From Gluconobacter albidus (lineage in GTDB: Bacteria; Pseudomonadota; Alphaproteobacteria; Acetobacterales; Acetobacteraceae), in the NCBI RefSeq assembly GCF_002723915.1, contig NZ_BEWL01000005.1:1-64000 (forward strand): a stretch of DNA of 64,000 nt, written 5' to 3'. Positions 8,524 through 17,855 of this stretch are shown here, one piece after another. A program made the translations under genes and the position numbers. The notes under the pieces were generated by a model that was given only the letters and a program-made list of their open reading frames with translations, had not been told where the DNA came from and made no database searches. Numbering within the stretch: position 1 is the first letter of the stretch; each line of letters starts with the position of its first letter.

Positions 8524-8535
8524 GAGAACAGGCCC

Positions 8536-9333
8536 ATGACAATCCTGCACGACATCCCGACAGCAAGAATTCTGGCAATCCTCTGGCTCGCATTCCTGCT
8601 GGCCGCCTGCGTGCACCACAGCCGCAGGGGAATGCAGGACTGGAAAATCTTCCGCACTGCCCCCCATACTCAGGAAAGACGCCGCTTCTATCTGAAATGG
8701 CTGTTGCAGAGCGTCCTGTTTTTCGATCTTGGGGGTCTCGTGACGCTCTGGATTCTGCCTGAATCCGTGAAGCCCACATCCCTTATCCAGCTACGCCTGT
8801 CCGCACCGGCGACACCGGTCAGCACGACGCCTCCTGAAATATCACCCGCGTTTTTCGCAGGATTCACCTGCGGGCTTCTGATCCTCGCGGGCATGTTCAT
8901 TCTGCTCCGCAAGCTGAAGCGGCCCGCACTCCTCAACCCACTTGGTGATTTTTCTGCCCTGATCCCACGCACCCTGCCCGAAGCCGGGCTGGCCTTTCTG
9001 CTCTGCCTGAATGCGGGTCTGGGAGAAGAGCTTTTCTTCCGTCTGGCACTTCCCCTGCTCGCAGGCCAGCTCACCGGGAGCCTGATCGCAGGCGCAGCGC
9101 TCTCAACACTGCTGTTCGGGGGAATGCACTGGTATCAGGGGCGCAAAGGCGTGCTGATCACAACGGTCATCGGCCTGATCTTCATGCTCCGCGCCCTCCA
9201 CGGACCCCCCCTGATCTGGCTGATGGGATTTCACGCCCTGATGGATGTCATGGCCCTGTTTGTCAGACCTGCCCTGACCGGCCATTTCAGCCGGAACACC
9301 GTTACGCCGCCAGCAGGGCAACCTTTGTCATGA
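8536..9333 (+). CDS. CPBP-family intramembrane metalloprotease
   Basis: 265 residues, polytopic. The conserved C-terminal CPBP (Abi) domain is present: [10 protein letters not shown] carries the EExxxR motif, LLFGGMHW supplies the FxxxH motif, and GFHALMDV the third conserved histidine and aspartate. In the family these residues coordinate zinc for proteolysis within the membrane; roles range from prenyl-protein processing to bacteriocin immunity. The start ATG follows an AGAACAGG ribosome-binding region just beyond the second palindrome, so expression may answer to the neighbouring regulator. The 3' end overlaps the convergent pth gene by 32 bp. Confidence 0.85.
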   Translation: MTILHDIPTARILAILWLAFLLAACVHHSRRGMQDWKIFRTAPHTQERRRFYLKWLLQSVLFFDLGGLVTLWILPESVKPTSLIQLRLSAPATPVSTTPPEISPAFFAGFTCGLLILAGMFILLRKLKRPALLNPLGDFSALIPRTLPEAGLAFLLCLNAGLGEELFFRLALPLLAGQLTGSLIAGAALSTLLFGGMHWYQGRKGVLITTVIGLIFMLRALHGPPLIWLMGFHALMDVMALFVRPALTGHFSRNTVTPPAGQPLS

Positions 9334-9871
9334 AGGCTTCGTGCTCTTTCTTCGCAAGAAGGGGCGCTGCGTCCGCCATGGCCTCAAGCCAGCGCTCGAG
9401 TTCCGGCTCTTCCGCCTTGGCGAAATTCCCCAGCACATGACCCGTCACACGATCCTTGTGCCCCGGATGACCGATTCCCATCCGCACGCGCCAGTAATCC
9501 GGCCCCGACAGACACTTGTCCATCGAGCGCAGACCATTATGCCCGGCGGCGCCACCACCACGCTTGATGCGCAGCTTGCCGAAAGCAAGATCGAGTTCAT
9601 CGTGAAATGCGGTGATATCGTCCGACGCAATCTTGAAGAACTGCGCGGCCTGCTGAACACTGTCACCCGACAGGTTCATATACGTCATCGGCTTGAGGAG
9701 CAGAATCTTCTGCCCCCCGATGACGCCTTCGGAAGTCTCCCCCCGGAAGCGCTTGCGCCACGGTGAAAAACCGTGGCGCCTGGCGATCTCGTCGACCGCC
9801 ATAAAGCCGATATTGTGTCGATGACGGCTCATCCCCGGCTCGGGATTGCCGAGACCGGTCCAGAGCCTCAT
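9302..9871 (-). CDS. pth: Peptidyl-tRNA hydrolase
   Basis: 189 residues from the ATG at 9871. Hallmarks of Pth are [21 protein letters not shown] (with the catalytic histidine in HNIG), [42 protein letters not shown] and MGIGHPG. It frees tRNA from peptidyl-tRNA that drops off the ribosome and is essential in most bacteria. It follows rplY by 4 nt, the common rplY-pth pairing. Upstream in-frame sequence to 10009 is the shadow of rplY. Its 3' end overlaps the convergent CPBP gene. Confidence 0.96.
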   Translation of the reverse strand: MRLWTGLGNPEPGMSRHRHNIGFMAVDEIARRHGFSPWRKRFRGETSEGVIGGQKILLLKPMTYMNLSGDSVQQAAQFFKIASDDITAFHDELDLAFGKLRIKRGGGAAGHNGLRSMDKCLSGPDYWRVRMGIGHPGHKDRVTGHVLGNFAKAEEPELERWLEAMADAAPLLAKKEHEAFMTKVALLAA

Positions 9872-9875
9872 GACA

Positions 9876-10532
9876 TTACTTCTTCTTTGCGCCCGGCTTC
9901 GTAGCAGCGGCAGCTTCAGCAGCGGCCTTGGCAGCAGCTTCGGCTTCCATTTCGGCGTCAATGGTCGGTGCCGCGATGGAGGCGATGACCATGTCCGCAG
10001 CCTGACCACTGGCCAGAACAGCGCCTTCGGTGCCCTTGAGGTCCGTCCAGCGCACGTTTTCGTGGATGTCGAGGCCGCTCAGATCTGCCGTGAAGTGCTC
10101 CGGAATGTTGGCCGGATCAGCCTGCACGTCGATGTAATGACGCACAACGTTCAGAACGCCGCCACGCTTGATGCCCGGGGACTTCTCTTCGCCAACGAAA
10201 GCGATGGAGACTTCCACGTGGATCTTCGTGCCAGCCGTAACGCGCTGGAAGTCCACATGGATCGGGGCATCGGAAACCGGGTGCAGCTGCACGTCGCGGA
10301 TCAGGGCCGCAACCGGCTCTGCGCCTTCGACAGCAAGGTTGTACACGCGCGAGGACCAACCACCGCGATGCAGTTCCTTCATGATCACACGCGGATCAAG
10401 TGCGATGATGGAGGGCTCTTCCTTGCCACCGTAGATCACGGCCGGCACCAGGCCCTCACGTCTCGTTGCGCGCGCTGCCCCCTTACCAGCCTTCGCACGC
10501 GTCGAGACAGCAAGTGTCGTCAAATTAGCCAC
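9876..10532 (-). CDS. rplY: 50S ribosomal protein L25 (general stress protein Ctc form)
   Basis: 218 residues, the long Ctc type with the L25 5S-rRNA-binding domain (about residues 1-95; [21 protein letters not shown] and [22 protein letters not shown]) followed by the beta domain ([34 protein letters not shown]). The last 30 residues are an Ala/Glu/Lys tail ending in KPGAKKK. It binds 5S rRNA in the large subunit. Operon with pth, 4-nt gap. The promoter must lie in the roughly 200 bp shared with the divergent MFS gene. Confidence 0.95.
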   Translation of the reverse strand: MANLTTLAVSTRAKAGKGAARATRREGLVPAVIYGGKEEPSIIALDPRVIMKELHRGGWSSRVYNLAVEGAEPVAALIRDVQLHPVSDAPIHVDFQRVTAGTKIHVEVSIAFVGEEKSPGIKRGGVLNVVRHYIDVQADPANIPEHFTADLSGLDIHENVRWTDLKGTEGAVLASGQAADMVIASIAAPTIDAEMEAEAAAKAAAEAAAATKPGAKKK

Positions 10533-10729
10533 TGTTACGCTCCTGCGTATTGAATTTCGTCAACACAGACCTCCAGGGGTGCCTGTGCGAGGCGCGGAGT
10601 AGCGGAAAACCGCCACCGATACAACCATTTTCGGACTCAACGGCCCTGCTGCACCCCTCTGGACCATCCCGTCCCGCGACCGCTACGATTGCGTTCCGTT
10701 TCCACAGTTCCCGGCAGATATCCCCTCCG

Positions 10730-12061
10730 ATGAGCATCGCCGCCCGCATCGAATGCCTGCCCTTTACCCGCTTTCACTGGAAACTGCTGTTCCTCGGCGG
10801 CCTCGGCTATACCTTCGACGGCCTCGATTCCGCCATTGTCGCCTTTGCGCTGCCCATGCTGAAAAACCAGTGGCATCTGAGCGGCCCGGCGCTGGGCCTG
10901 CTCGGAAGCGCCACCTATCTGGGCTACGGGCTGGGCGCCCTGCTATCCGGCTGGTGGGGAGACCGGTCGGGCCGCCGCCGCGTCATGATGAGCGCGCTGG
11001 CCATTTACGCCATCGGCTCGCTCCTGTCCGCCGGATCGTCCTCCTTCATCGCCTTCTTCCTGTGCCGCCTGCTATCCGGGATCGGGGCCGGTGCGGAAGC
11101 CACGATCATCGCACCCTATCTCAGCGAATTCGTCGCCGCGCGCTATCGGGGCGCCTTCACCGCGGCCCTGACCGGATTTTATTCCTTCGGCTACGTCACG
11201 GCGGCGATTCTGGGATTCATGCTTGTCCCCGCCATGGAGGATGGCTGGCGCTGGGCTCTGGCCCTGACAGGCTTTCCAGTCCTCATGCTGCTGTGGTGGC
11301 GCCGCGCTCTGCCCGAATCCCCCCGCTGGCTCGACGAACGGGGCCACACGGCAGAGGCCTGCCGGATCGTCGGCGATATTGAAGAAAGCGCAGGCCTCGC
11401 GGTCGGCCTGACCACCGCGACCGACCGTGGCGCTCCTTCCCTGCGCCCGGTCCGGGATCTGTTTGCCCCGAACCTGCGGCGCTCCACCTTCATGAGCTGG
11501 GCTATGTGGCTCGCCATCACTTTCAGCTTCTACGCCTTCTTCACCTGGATCCCGACCCTGATGATCGAACGGGGCATGACCATCACCCGAAGCTTCGGCT
11601 ACGCCATCTCGATCTATTTCGCCCAGCTCCCTGGCTATGCCTGCGCCGCCCTGCTCACTGACCGCCTTGGACGACGCGGAACCGTGGCCCTGTTCATGCT
11701 CGCCGGAGCACTCAGCGCCATCGGCATGGCCGCCAGCCGGACTCCCATGGAGGTCCTGATCTTCGGCATCCTGCTGTCCTTTTTCATGAACGGCACTTTC
11801 GGCGGCATCTACGCCTACACCCCCGAACTCTTCCCGACCGCCCTGCGCGCCCGGGGCATGGGCCTCGCTTCCGCCATCGCACGCCTCGGCGCCATCGCCT
11901 CCCCCGTCCTGATCGGCTGGCTTTACCCGCTCGCCGGCTTTCCCGGCGTCTTCGGCTTGACCACCCTGATCCTCCTGTCCGGCGCCACCGTCACACTCCT
12001 CTTCGGCCCCAGAACGGAAAAACGTCCCCTCGACGAAAACCAGACGTTCGCACAGACCTGA
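10730..12061 (+). CDS. MFS transporter, sugar/aromatic-acid porter type
   Basis: 443 residues from the ATG at 10730, with about twelve predicted membrane spans. Two copies of the MFS loop 2-3 motif are present, GDRSGRRRVMM in the N-half and DRLGRRGTVA in the C-half. ALPESPRWLDERG lies in the central loop and RARGMGLASAIARLGAI near the end, both typical of the sugar-porter/metabolite-H+ symporter branch (YdjE- or NiaP-like). The opening MxxFHWKLLFLGGLGYTFDGLD also fits. A 60-residue upstream in-frame extension lacks family similarity and runs toward the rplY promoter. Substrate cannot be told from sequence. Confidence 0.85.
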   Translation: MSIAARIECLPFTRFHWKLLFLGGLGYTFDGLDSAIVAFALPMLKNQWHLSGPALGLLGSATYLGYGLGALLSGWWGDRSGRRRVMMSALAIYAIGSLLSAGSSSFIAFFLCRLLSGIGAGAEATIIAPYLSEFVAARYRGAFTAALTGFYSFGYVTAAILGFMLVPAMEDGWRWALALTGFPVLMLLWWRRALPESPRWLDERGHTAEACRIVGDIEESAGLAVGLTTATDRGAPSLRPVRDLFAPNLRRSTFMSWAMWLAITFSFYAFFTWIPTLMIERGMTITRSFGYAISIYFAQLPGYACAALLTDRLGRRGTVALFMLAGALSAIGMAASRTPMEVLIFGILLSFFMNGTFGGIYAYTPELFPTALRARGMGLASAIARLGAIASPVLIGWLYPLAGFPGVFGLTTLILLSGATVTLLFGPRTEKRPLDENQTFAQT

Positions 12062-12156
12062 TTTTTGCCTCAGCCCGCCTCATGCCGCATTCCAAACGGA
12101 ATCATGCCTGATTTTCATTACAGAAGTGTTCTGCCTTTGCAGAATGGGATCTCAGG

Positions 12157-13350
12157 GTGCAGACAGTTACGATAGGCTCACAACGCAATCCGGGGATCGA
12201 CCTGCTCAGGGGCATTTCCATTATCCTCGTCGTCATCCATCACCTCGCTTTGCGCATCCCCCTGGTGCACACCGGCCTTTCCACAGTCTTCCCCGACTTT
12301 CTGCTGAAAGCCCTGACCTGGGACGGCGCCAAAGGCGTAAAGATCTTCTTCGTCATTTCAGGCTTTCTGATTACCGATCACACAATCCGCCGCTGGGGCA
12401 GTCCAGGTAAAATCAACGTCTTCGCTTTCTCCGGACGCCGCGCCTGCCGGATCCTGCCATGCCTGCTGGTTCTGTTGGGAATTCTCGCGGTTCTCAAAAT
12501 CGCGGGGGCGCCTGACTTCCGCTTCCATCACGACAGCCAGACGCTGCCCGGCGCCATTTTTGCAGCCCTGTTCATGCATCTGAACCTCTATGAAGCCCGG
12601 ACGAACTACCTACCGGCCAACTGGGACGTATTGTGGTCGCTGTCGGTCGAGGAACTGTTCTATCTCGCCTTCCCGATCCTCTGCCTCCTGAGTGGGCGCA
12701 TTCCAAAACTGATCGGCCCCGGACTGCTTGTCTGCATTTTCGCGCTGCTCGCCCTCTCCCTCCCGTTTGCTGAATGGCAACTCCGGGACGCCTCGGAAAT
12801 CTGGCAGGACGAAGCCTATGGACCGGGTATTTCCGCAATCGCCATGGGCGTCTGCACAGCCCTGCTCGCACACCGGATGCCTCCTGCCATGTTTGCGCGC
12901 CTCACGCCTTGGCTGGGCTGGGCCGGAACCTTCGGTGTCGGGCTCTATTTGCTGGACAGCCATATCCTCTGGCAGACCCTGAACTACGGCGCTCCACTGT
13001 TCTTTACATTATCCTGCGCGGTCCTGCTGCTCGCCTTCTACAACGGCTGGGGCAAGGCGACCGCAAACCGGTTTCTGGCATGGCCGCGTCAGTGGGGACG
13101 ACTAAGCTATGAAATCTATCTCAGCCACATGTTCGTCGTCATGCCGATGGTCCACCTGTTCAGAGCCACCGGAGAGAACTGGACGTTCGGCTGGGTCTGG
13201 TTCCTCCCGACCCTCGGCCTGTCCTTCTGCCTCGGCGTCCTCGTGGACCGTTTTCTCTCACGCCCCGCCGATCGCTGGCTGCTGGAGAAATCCGGCCTTC
13301 GCCGCCCTCAGCCCAGTGGAGAGGCCAGCGGGCGGATCGCCGAAATCTGA
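12157..13350 (+). CDS. Acyltransferase 3 (OafA/YrhL-like) membrane protein
   Basis: 397 residues starting at GTG, with about ten hydrophobic spans. The acyltransferase-3 fingerprint is clear: IDLLRGISIILVVIHHLALR near the N-terminus, with the conserved RG and H, then FFVISGFLIT, and LWSLSVEELFYLAFP with the SxEE motif. These enzymes transfer acetyl or other acyl groups onto surface sugars in the inner membrane. The GTG was chosen because GGGAT/CAGG precedes it and the conserved segment starts within ten residues. The 3' end overlaps the convergent pgeF gene by 43 bp. The polysaccharide acylated is unknown; a large glycosyltransferase locus lies 18 kb away. Confidence 0.85.
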   Translation: MQTVTIGSQRNPGIDLLRGISIILVVIHHLALRIPLVHTGLSTVFPDFLLKALTWDGAKGVKIFFVISGFLITDHTIRRWGSPGKINVFAFSGRRACRILPCLLVLLGILAVLKIAGAPDFRFHHDSQTLPGAIFAALFMHLNLYEARTNYLPANWDVLWSLSVEELFYLAFPILCLLSGRIPKLIGPGLLVCIFALLALSLPFAEWQLRDASEIWQDEAYGPGISAIAMGVCTALLAHRMPPAMFARLTPWLGWAGTFGVGLYLLDSHILWQTLNYGAPLFFTLSCAVLLLAFYNGWGKATANRFLAWPRQWGRLSYEIYLSHMFVVMPMVHLFRATGENWTFGWVWFLPTLGLSFCLGVLVDRFLSRPADRWLLEKSGLRRPQPSGEASGRIAEI

Positions 13351-14087
13351 TGCCCGATATGCCCACCGCCTGCGAGTGTGCGGCGGCGATGGCTGAAGAA
13401 ACGCGGATCTGTCAGCGTATCGACGCCCAGAATCTGTACGGTCCGGACTCCGGCCTGTTCCAAGCGAAACCCGCAATAGCCCGGCAGATCAAACAGGAAA
13501 TGCCCGGCGCGGGGCGCTGAACGGAAAAAGATTTCCCCCTCCGCCCCATAAGCCAGAACAGCATCGCGCATATCCGGCCCGACTTCATAGCTCGCCGGTG
13601 CAATGCAAGGCCCGACAACAGCCCGAATTCCCACAGCCCCCAGCGCAACCATCTGCGCTACCACGGATTCGAGAATCCCGCCCGCAGCGCCACGCCAGCC
13701 CGCATGGGCCACACCCACGATCCGTCCATCCTCAGAAGACAGCAGCACCGGCCCGCAATCCGCCGTAATGACGCTCACGCCGATCTCCGGACGGTCCGTC
13801 ACCAGCGCATCCCCGACCTCCCCGGCCCCCGCGACCCAGAGGGACGTTTCGGCCGTCACAGGCACAGTGATGTCACTATGCGTCTGCTTCAGCCCCAGCA
13901 GATGATCCGGCTCCACCCCGATCGCCTGTGCCACCCGGGCCCTGTTCTCCGTCACATTCGCCAGGTCGTCCTGCGAGGACAGCGAACAGTTCAGGCTGTC
14001 ATACGGCGCCAGCGAGACGCCCCCGAGCCGCGTGAAGAACCCGTGCGGCACCCTGAGAACCGATCCCGTCAGCACAGCCTCAGACAT
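13308..14087 (-). CDS. pgeF: YfiH/PgeF-family purine nucleoside phosphorylase (laccase-domain protein)
   Basis: 259 residues from the ATG at 14087. Conserved zinc-site blocks are GLKQTHSD, TADCGPVLL and VAHAGWRGAAGGILE, with GPCIAPASYEVG and FDLPGY further on. Family members were first described as multicopper polyphenol oxidases; later work assigns them zinc-dependent purine nucleoside phosphorylase/adenosine deaminase activity and a role in peptidoglycan editing. It overlaps the end of lgt by 8 nt, so it is coupled to it. The 86-residue upstream extension is a shadow of lgt. Confidence 0.88.
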   Translation of the reverse strand: MSEAVLTGSVLRVPHGFFTRLGGVSLAPYDSLNCSLSSQDDLANVTENRARVAQAIGVEPDHLLGLKQTHSDITVPVTAETSLWVAGAGEVGDALVTDRPEIGVSVITADCGPVLLSSEDGRIVGVAHAGWRGAAGGILESVVAQMVALGAVGIRAVVGPCIAPASYEVGPDMRDAVLAYGAEGEIFFRSAPRAGHFLFDLPGYCGFRLEQAGVRTVQILGVDTLTDPRFFSHRRRTLAGGGHIGHQISAIRPLASPLG

Positions 14088-14901
14088 GTGCCGACACCTG
14101 CGCCAGGCGCCGCATCGCATAAACCATGAGCCCCATCCCCGCGAGCGCCATCGGAATGCACAGCAACTGCCCCATCGTCGTGCCACCGGACAGGAACCCG
14201 ATATTCGCATCCGGCTGCCGGAAAAACTCGCAGAAACTCCGTGCACAGGCATAGCCGAACAGGAACAGCCCCGACAGGAACCCGAACCGCTCACGCGCCG
14301 CCGGACGGCTGGCTGCAAACAGCATGACGCACAGCAGCAGCACACCCTCGGTCAGGGCTTCATATAATTCGGAAGGATGACGCGGAATCGGCCCACCCGT
14401 CGGGAAAATCATCGCCCAGGGCAGATCCGGAGACGCCGGACGCCCCCACAGCTCCCCGTTCACGAAATTCGCACAGCGCCCAAGCCCCAGCCCGATCGGC
14501 ACCACCGGCACGATCCGGTCCGCAAAGGCCAAAAAGCTCAGACGGTTCTTCCAGCTGAAATAGGCCAGCGCCAGAATGACGCCCAGCGCCCCACCATGAA
14601 ACGACATCCCACCGTCCCACGTCTTGAAGATCTCCAGCGGGTGCGAAAGATAATCCATCGGCCGGTAGAACAGGACGTAACCCAGCCTCCCCCCCAGCAA
14701 CACACCAAGAATGGCGTAAAACAGGAAGTCGTCGACCTGCTCTTTCGTCGCCACTTCCGGCGCCAGACGGTTCAGCCGCTTCGCAATCGGCAGCGCAATG
14801 ATGAACGACACCATATAGGCGAGCGCATACCAGCGCACCGCAAGAGGGCCGACATGAAAGGCAACCGGATCAAAATCAGGAAAGATCAGGGGATGGCTCA
14901 C
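14080..14901 (-). CDS. lgt: Prolipoprotein diacylglyceryl transferase
   Basis: 273 residues, seven-span inner-membrane enzyme. Lgt signature residues are visible in FHGGALGVILA, GRCANFVNGELWGRPAS (the conserved GRxxNFxNGE block) and PRHPSELYEA. It transfers diacylglycerol from phosphatidylglycerol to the lipobox cysteine, the first step in lipoprotein maturation. It lies 11 nt after hldD and overlaps pgeF by 8 nt, so hldD-lgt-pgeF forms one transcription unit on the minus strand. A lipoprotein that would depend on it is encoded at 25050-25442. Confidence 0.95.
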   Translation of the reverse strand: MSHPLIFPDFDPVAFHVGPLAVRWYALAYMVSFIIALPIAKRLNRLAPEVATKEQVDDFLFYAILGVLLGGRLGYVLFYRPMDYLSHPLEIFKTWDGGMSFHGGALGVILALAYFSWKNRLSFLAFADRIVPVVPIGLGLGRCANFVNGELWGRPASPDLPWAMIFPTGGPIPRHPSELYEALTEGVLLLCVMLFAASRPAARERFGFLSGLFLFGYACARSFCEFFRQPDANIGFLSGGTTMGQLLCIPMALAGMGLMVYAMRRLAQVSAHV

Positions 14902-14912
14902 GGAATCGGCTC

Positions 14913-15893
14913 TCAGAGATTGGGGTGGGAACGGGAAAGATAGTCGCGCACATACTGCCCGATTCCATCTTCAAGAGACGTAAACGGCGCATCATAGCCC
15001 GCAGCGCGCAGGCGGCTCATATCCGCACAGGTAAAGGACTGGTACTGCCCGCGCAGCTTCTCGGGCATGTCCACGAATTCGACATCCCTCGCCCGCTTCG
15101 CAGCGTCACAGACCGCATGTGCCAGATCGAGATAACTCCGCGCCACACCGGTCCCGCAGTTGAACAGCCCGCTGGCCTGAGGATGATCGAACAGCCACAG
15201 CATGACGCTGACAACGTCCCCGACCCAGATGAAGTCCCGCTGCTGCTGCCCGTCGGCCAGTCCCGGCACGTCCGAGCGGAACAGCTTTGCAGCACGATCC
15301 TGCACGACCTCGTCATATTTGACCTTCACGACCGAGATCATTGACCCCTTGTGGTATTCGTTCGGCCCATAAACGTTGAAGAACTTGAGCCCGGCCCATT
15401 GCGGCGGCACAGCCGCTCCGCTTTCGATTTCCCGCTTCACCCACAGATCGAAAGCCTGCTTGGACCAGCCATACAGGTTCAGCGGCCTCAGGCCATCAAT
15501 GCCATCCAGCCCGTCACGGAACATCTCCGGCCGATCCGCCGCCCCGTAGGTCGCGGCAGAGGACGCATAAATCATCCGCACACCCCGCGCCGCGCACCAC
15601 CGCCACAGTTTCTGCGACAGGGCCACGTTGCTCGACCAGACAAGATCTCCGTCCCGCGCCGTGGTGGCGCTGATCGCCCCCATGTGAAACACGGCTTCCA
15701 CATCAGGTTCGGTCGCAAGGAAACCTTCCAGCTCAGCAGGCGTGATGATGCGATCCGGCGCATGGGACGCCAGATTGCGCCACTTCACCCCGTCCCTGAG
15801 CCGGTCAACCACAACCGTCCGCAAGCCCCGGCGACGCAGGGCGGCATGAAGACACGAACCAATGAATCCGGCCCCGCCGGTGACGATAATCAT
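14913..15893 (-). CDS. hldD: ADP-L-glycero-D-manno-heptose 6-epimerase
   Basis: 326 residues from the ATG at 15893, preceded by AGGAAGG. Extended SDR fold: IIVTGGAGFIGSCLH at the N-terminus, HMGAISATTARDGD, and the YxxxK catalytic pair in LYGWSKQAFDLWV. KFFNVYGPNEYHKGSM is specific to the HldD/RfaD branch and distinguishes it from UDP-glucose epimerases. It makes the heptose donor for the LPS inner core. The ORF remains open to 16514, but that part is antisense to ubiK and ybjN and was left out. First gene of the hldD-lgt-pgeF run, divergent from ubiK. Confidence 0.93.
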   Translation of the reverse strand: MIIVTGGAGFIGSCLHAALRRRGLRTVVVDRLRDGVKWRNLASHAPDRIITPAELEGFLATEPDVEAVFHMGAISATTARDGDLVWSSNVALSQKLWRWCAARGVRMIYASSAATYGAADRPEMFRDGLDGIDGLRPLNLYGWSKQAFDLWVKREIESGAAVPPQWAGLKFFNVYGPNEYHKGSMISVVKVKYDEVVQDRAAKLFRSDVPGLADGQQQRDFIWVGDVVSVMLWLFDHPQASGLFNCGTGVARSYLDLAHAVCDAAKRARDVEFVDMPEKLRGQYQSFTCADMSRLRAAGYDAPFTSLEDGIGQYVRDYLSRSHPNL

Positions 15894-15974
15894 CCTTCCT
15901 GTATAGTCTGCCCCCGATAACGATCCAAGCGACGCGCCCGACACGACACGCCGCAGAACAGCAGGACCCTCACC

Positions 15975-16265
15975 ATGGCTGACAGACCCCGCTTTTTCGA
16001 CGACCTCGCTGGCCTTGCCGGTAACGCATTTTCCGCCGTGACCGGCGCCCGCGAAGAGCTTCATGCCATCGTCCGCACCCGCGTGGACGAAATCCTCAAC
16101 AGCCTCGACCTCGTGCGACGTGACGAATTCGACGCGGTACAGGAAATGGCAACCCGTGCGCGCATGGCACAGGACGCAACAGAACAGCGTCTGGCCGAAA
16201 TCGAATCGCGTCTGGCTTCTGTCGAGGAGCTTGCAACCGAAGAAAAAGGCGGCCCACAGGGCTGA
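15975..16265 (+). CDS. ubiK: Ubiquinone biosynthesis accessory factor UbiK
   Basis: 96 residues of the BMFP/YqiC family. The N-terminus RPRFFDDLAGLAGNAFSAV is an amphipathic membrane-binding helix, and the C-terminal half (RRDEFDAVQEMATRARMAQDATEQRLAEIESRLASVEEL) is a coiled coil that forms trimers in homologues. UbiK helps organise the Ubi enzyme complex under aerobic conditions with UbiJ. It precedes ybjN and proC on the same strand, and a TetR/COQ9-like gene follows, which hints at a ubiquinone-related neighbourhood. Confidence 0.88.
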   Translation: MADRPRFFDDLAGLAGNAFSAVTGAREELHAIVRTRVDEILNSLDLVRRDEFDAVQEMATRARMAQDATEQRLAEIESRLASVEELATEEKGGPQG

Positions 16266-16385
16266 TCTGCAACAGTCCCCGAAACCAGTGTGACTTTTGC
16301 AACGCGTAATGCTTGCACCCGAGGCCAAGGCTCCATAACGTAACTGATGTCGGGAGCGGGTTTTCCGCTTCCGGCCGCAGACATC

Positions 16386-16424
16386 TGGAGCGCCGCACCG
16401 GCGCCAGGCCGGTGCCAGGCTCCA
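16386..16424 (+). repeat. Strong stem-loop in the leader of the YbjN-domain gene
   Basis: Nested inverted repeats: outer arms TGGAGC (16386-16391) and GCTCCA (16419-16424), inner arms CACCGGC (16396-16402) and GCCGGTG (16408-16414) around a 5-nt loop. It ends 19 nt before the ATG at 16444. No U-tract follows, so it is not an obvious intrinsic terminator. It may be a leader structure or processing site; this is inference. Confidence 0.5.
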
Positions 16425-16443
16425 CGGCCTTGGGAGACCCGCC

Positions 16444-16950
16444 ATGCCTGCCCTGAGCACCTCACTCACCAATGAAACAGAATCCCATCCGCTCGACCTG
16501 ATGGAACAGGTCATGGGCCTCTATGAATGGGAGTTCGAACGCCTCGGCCCGTCCGAAATGGCCGCCCAGGCCCCCGGACAGTGGTGCGACTATTCCCTGT
16601 ACTTCACATGGTCCGACGAACTGTCGGCCCTGCATCTGAACTGCATCATGGACCTGCGCTCCCCCGCAAAGCGCCGGCCGGCCGTCCACGAACTCGTTTC
16701 CCTCGCCAATAACCGCCTCTGGATCGGCCATTTCGCCGTCGATCCCGACACAGGCACGCCCTCCTACCGACATACGCTCCTGCTGCGCGGCGTGCAGACG
16801 CTGCCAGGCGAAAGCATGGAAGACCTCGTGGAAATCGCGATGTCAGAATGCGAGCGTTTTTATCCCGCCTTCCAGTTCGCGCTCTGGGGCGGAAAATCAC
16901 CGCAGGAGGCCATAGACGCCGCCATGCTCGACTGTGTGGGAGACGCCTGA
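16444..16950 (+). CDS. YbjN-domain protein
   Basis: 168 residues, soluble. The YbjN fold is suggested by alternating blocks QWCDYSLYFTWSDELSALHLNCIMDL, RRPAVHELVSLANNRLWIGHFAVD and MEDLVEIAMSECERFYPAFQFALWGG, which match the YbjN domain found next to proC in Rhodospirillales. YbjN-like proteins resemble type III chaperones; in E. coli YbjN affects motility and stress responses. GGGAGA precedes the ATG. It ends 2 nt before the proC GTG, so the pair is coupled. Confidence 0.8.
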   Translation: MPALSTSLTNETESHPLDLMEQVMGLYEWEFERLGPSEMAAQAPGQWCDYSLYFTWSDELSALHLNCIMDLRSPAKRRPAVHELVSLANNRLWIGHFAVDPDTGTPSYRHTLLLRGVQTLPGESMEDLVEIAMSECERFYPAFQFALWGGKSPQEAIDAAMLDCVGDA

Positions 16951-16952
16951 CA

Positions 16953-17774
16953 GTGCCATCCGTCCCTTCAATCCTTCTTGCAGGGTGCGGCAAGCTGGGA
17001 GGCGCGCTCCTCGACGGGTGGCTCGCCTCCCCCACTCCGCCACGCCTCGTCGTCCTTGACCGACACCGAACCAGTCCGGACGATACGATCACCGTCGTCC
17101 GGACAGCCGCCGAAATCCCTGCCGATTTCCAACCCGACATCATCGTCCTCGCCGTTAAACCTGGCGCTGCCGAAATCGTGATCGACGCGCTTGGAAAAGC
17201 GCTGGGGCCGCGCCTGAACGGTGCCGCCCTTCTCTCAGTCATGGCGGGCCGTACCTGCGAGGCTCTTTCGGAAGCAGCCCGGCTTGCGGGCGCGGAAATT
17301 CCGGTCCTGCGCGCCATGCCCAACACCCCCTCCTCGGTCGGTGCCGGGATCAGCGGTCTCTACGCTTCGGCCGCAGCCACCCCGGAGCAGACCTCCATCT
17401 GTCACGATCTGCTTTTCGCGGTTGGCGACGTCGTACCGGTCGAAAACGAAAACGATCTGTCGGTCGTCACGGCCATTTCCGGCTCCGGCCCGGCCTATGT
17501 GTTCCTTCTGGCCGAACTGCTGGAAAAAGCTGGGCAACAGCATGGTCTGGCGCCGAATGTCGCCCGCCGTCTGGCCCGTGGAACAATCTATGGCGCAGGA
17601 CGCATGCTCGACGATCTGCCCGAAAGCGCAGAAGACCTCCGCAAGGCCGTCACCAGCCCCAACGGCACCACTGCCGCGGCTCTGGCCATCCTCATGAAAC
17701 CCGATGCGTGGCCCGAAACGGTTCCAAAAGCTATTGACGCTGCTACAAAACGGGCCGACGAACTCGCTGGCTGA
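16953..17774 (+). CDS. proC: Pyrroline-5-carboxylate reductase
   Basis: 273 residues from a GTG start. The dinucleotide-binding motif LLAGCGKLGGALLDGWLA opens the protein. ILAVKPG, LRAMPNTPSSVGAG, AISGSGPAYVFLLAE and the C-terminal VTSPNGTTAAAL are the ProC signature blocks. It performs the last step of proline synthesis, downstream of ProA at 5.2-6.5 kb. Length matches the family. An upstream ATG at 16848 is in frame, but its leader lies within ybjN and lacks similarity. The GTG is 2 nt after the ybjN stop and uses GGGAG inside ybjN as ribosome-binding site. Confidence 0.95.
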   Translation: MPSVPSILLAGCGKLGGALLDGWLASPTPPRLVVLDRHRTSPDDTITVVRTAAEIPADFQPDIIVLAVKPGAAEIVIDALGKALGPRLNGAALLSVMAGRTCEALSEAARLAGAEIPVLRAMPNTPSSVGAGISGLYASAAATPEQTSICHDLLFAVGDVVPVENENDLSVVTAISGSGPAYVFLLAELLEKAGQQHGLAPNVARRLARGTIYGAGRMLDDLPESAEDLRKAVTSPNGTTAAALAILMKPDAWPETVPKAIDAATKRADELAG

Positions 17775-17855
17775 CGGTTTCTTTATGGGAGAGAGCTTGT
17801 CGGCGGACCGCAATGCTCCCACCAATAGACCAGAAGCTTTCGACAGGAGACCCGT

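Noticed and set aside
7999-8667. Long N-terminal extension of the winged-helix regulator
   Set aside because: That part is another frame of the membrane-protein gene; the GTG at 7998 with a GTGA overlap explains the real start.
15894-16514. 200-residue N-terminal extension of HldD
   Set aside because: It lies antisense to ubiK and ybjN, and HldD starts normally with its Rossmann motif at 15893, where a ribosome-binding site is present.
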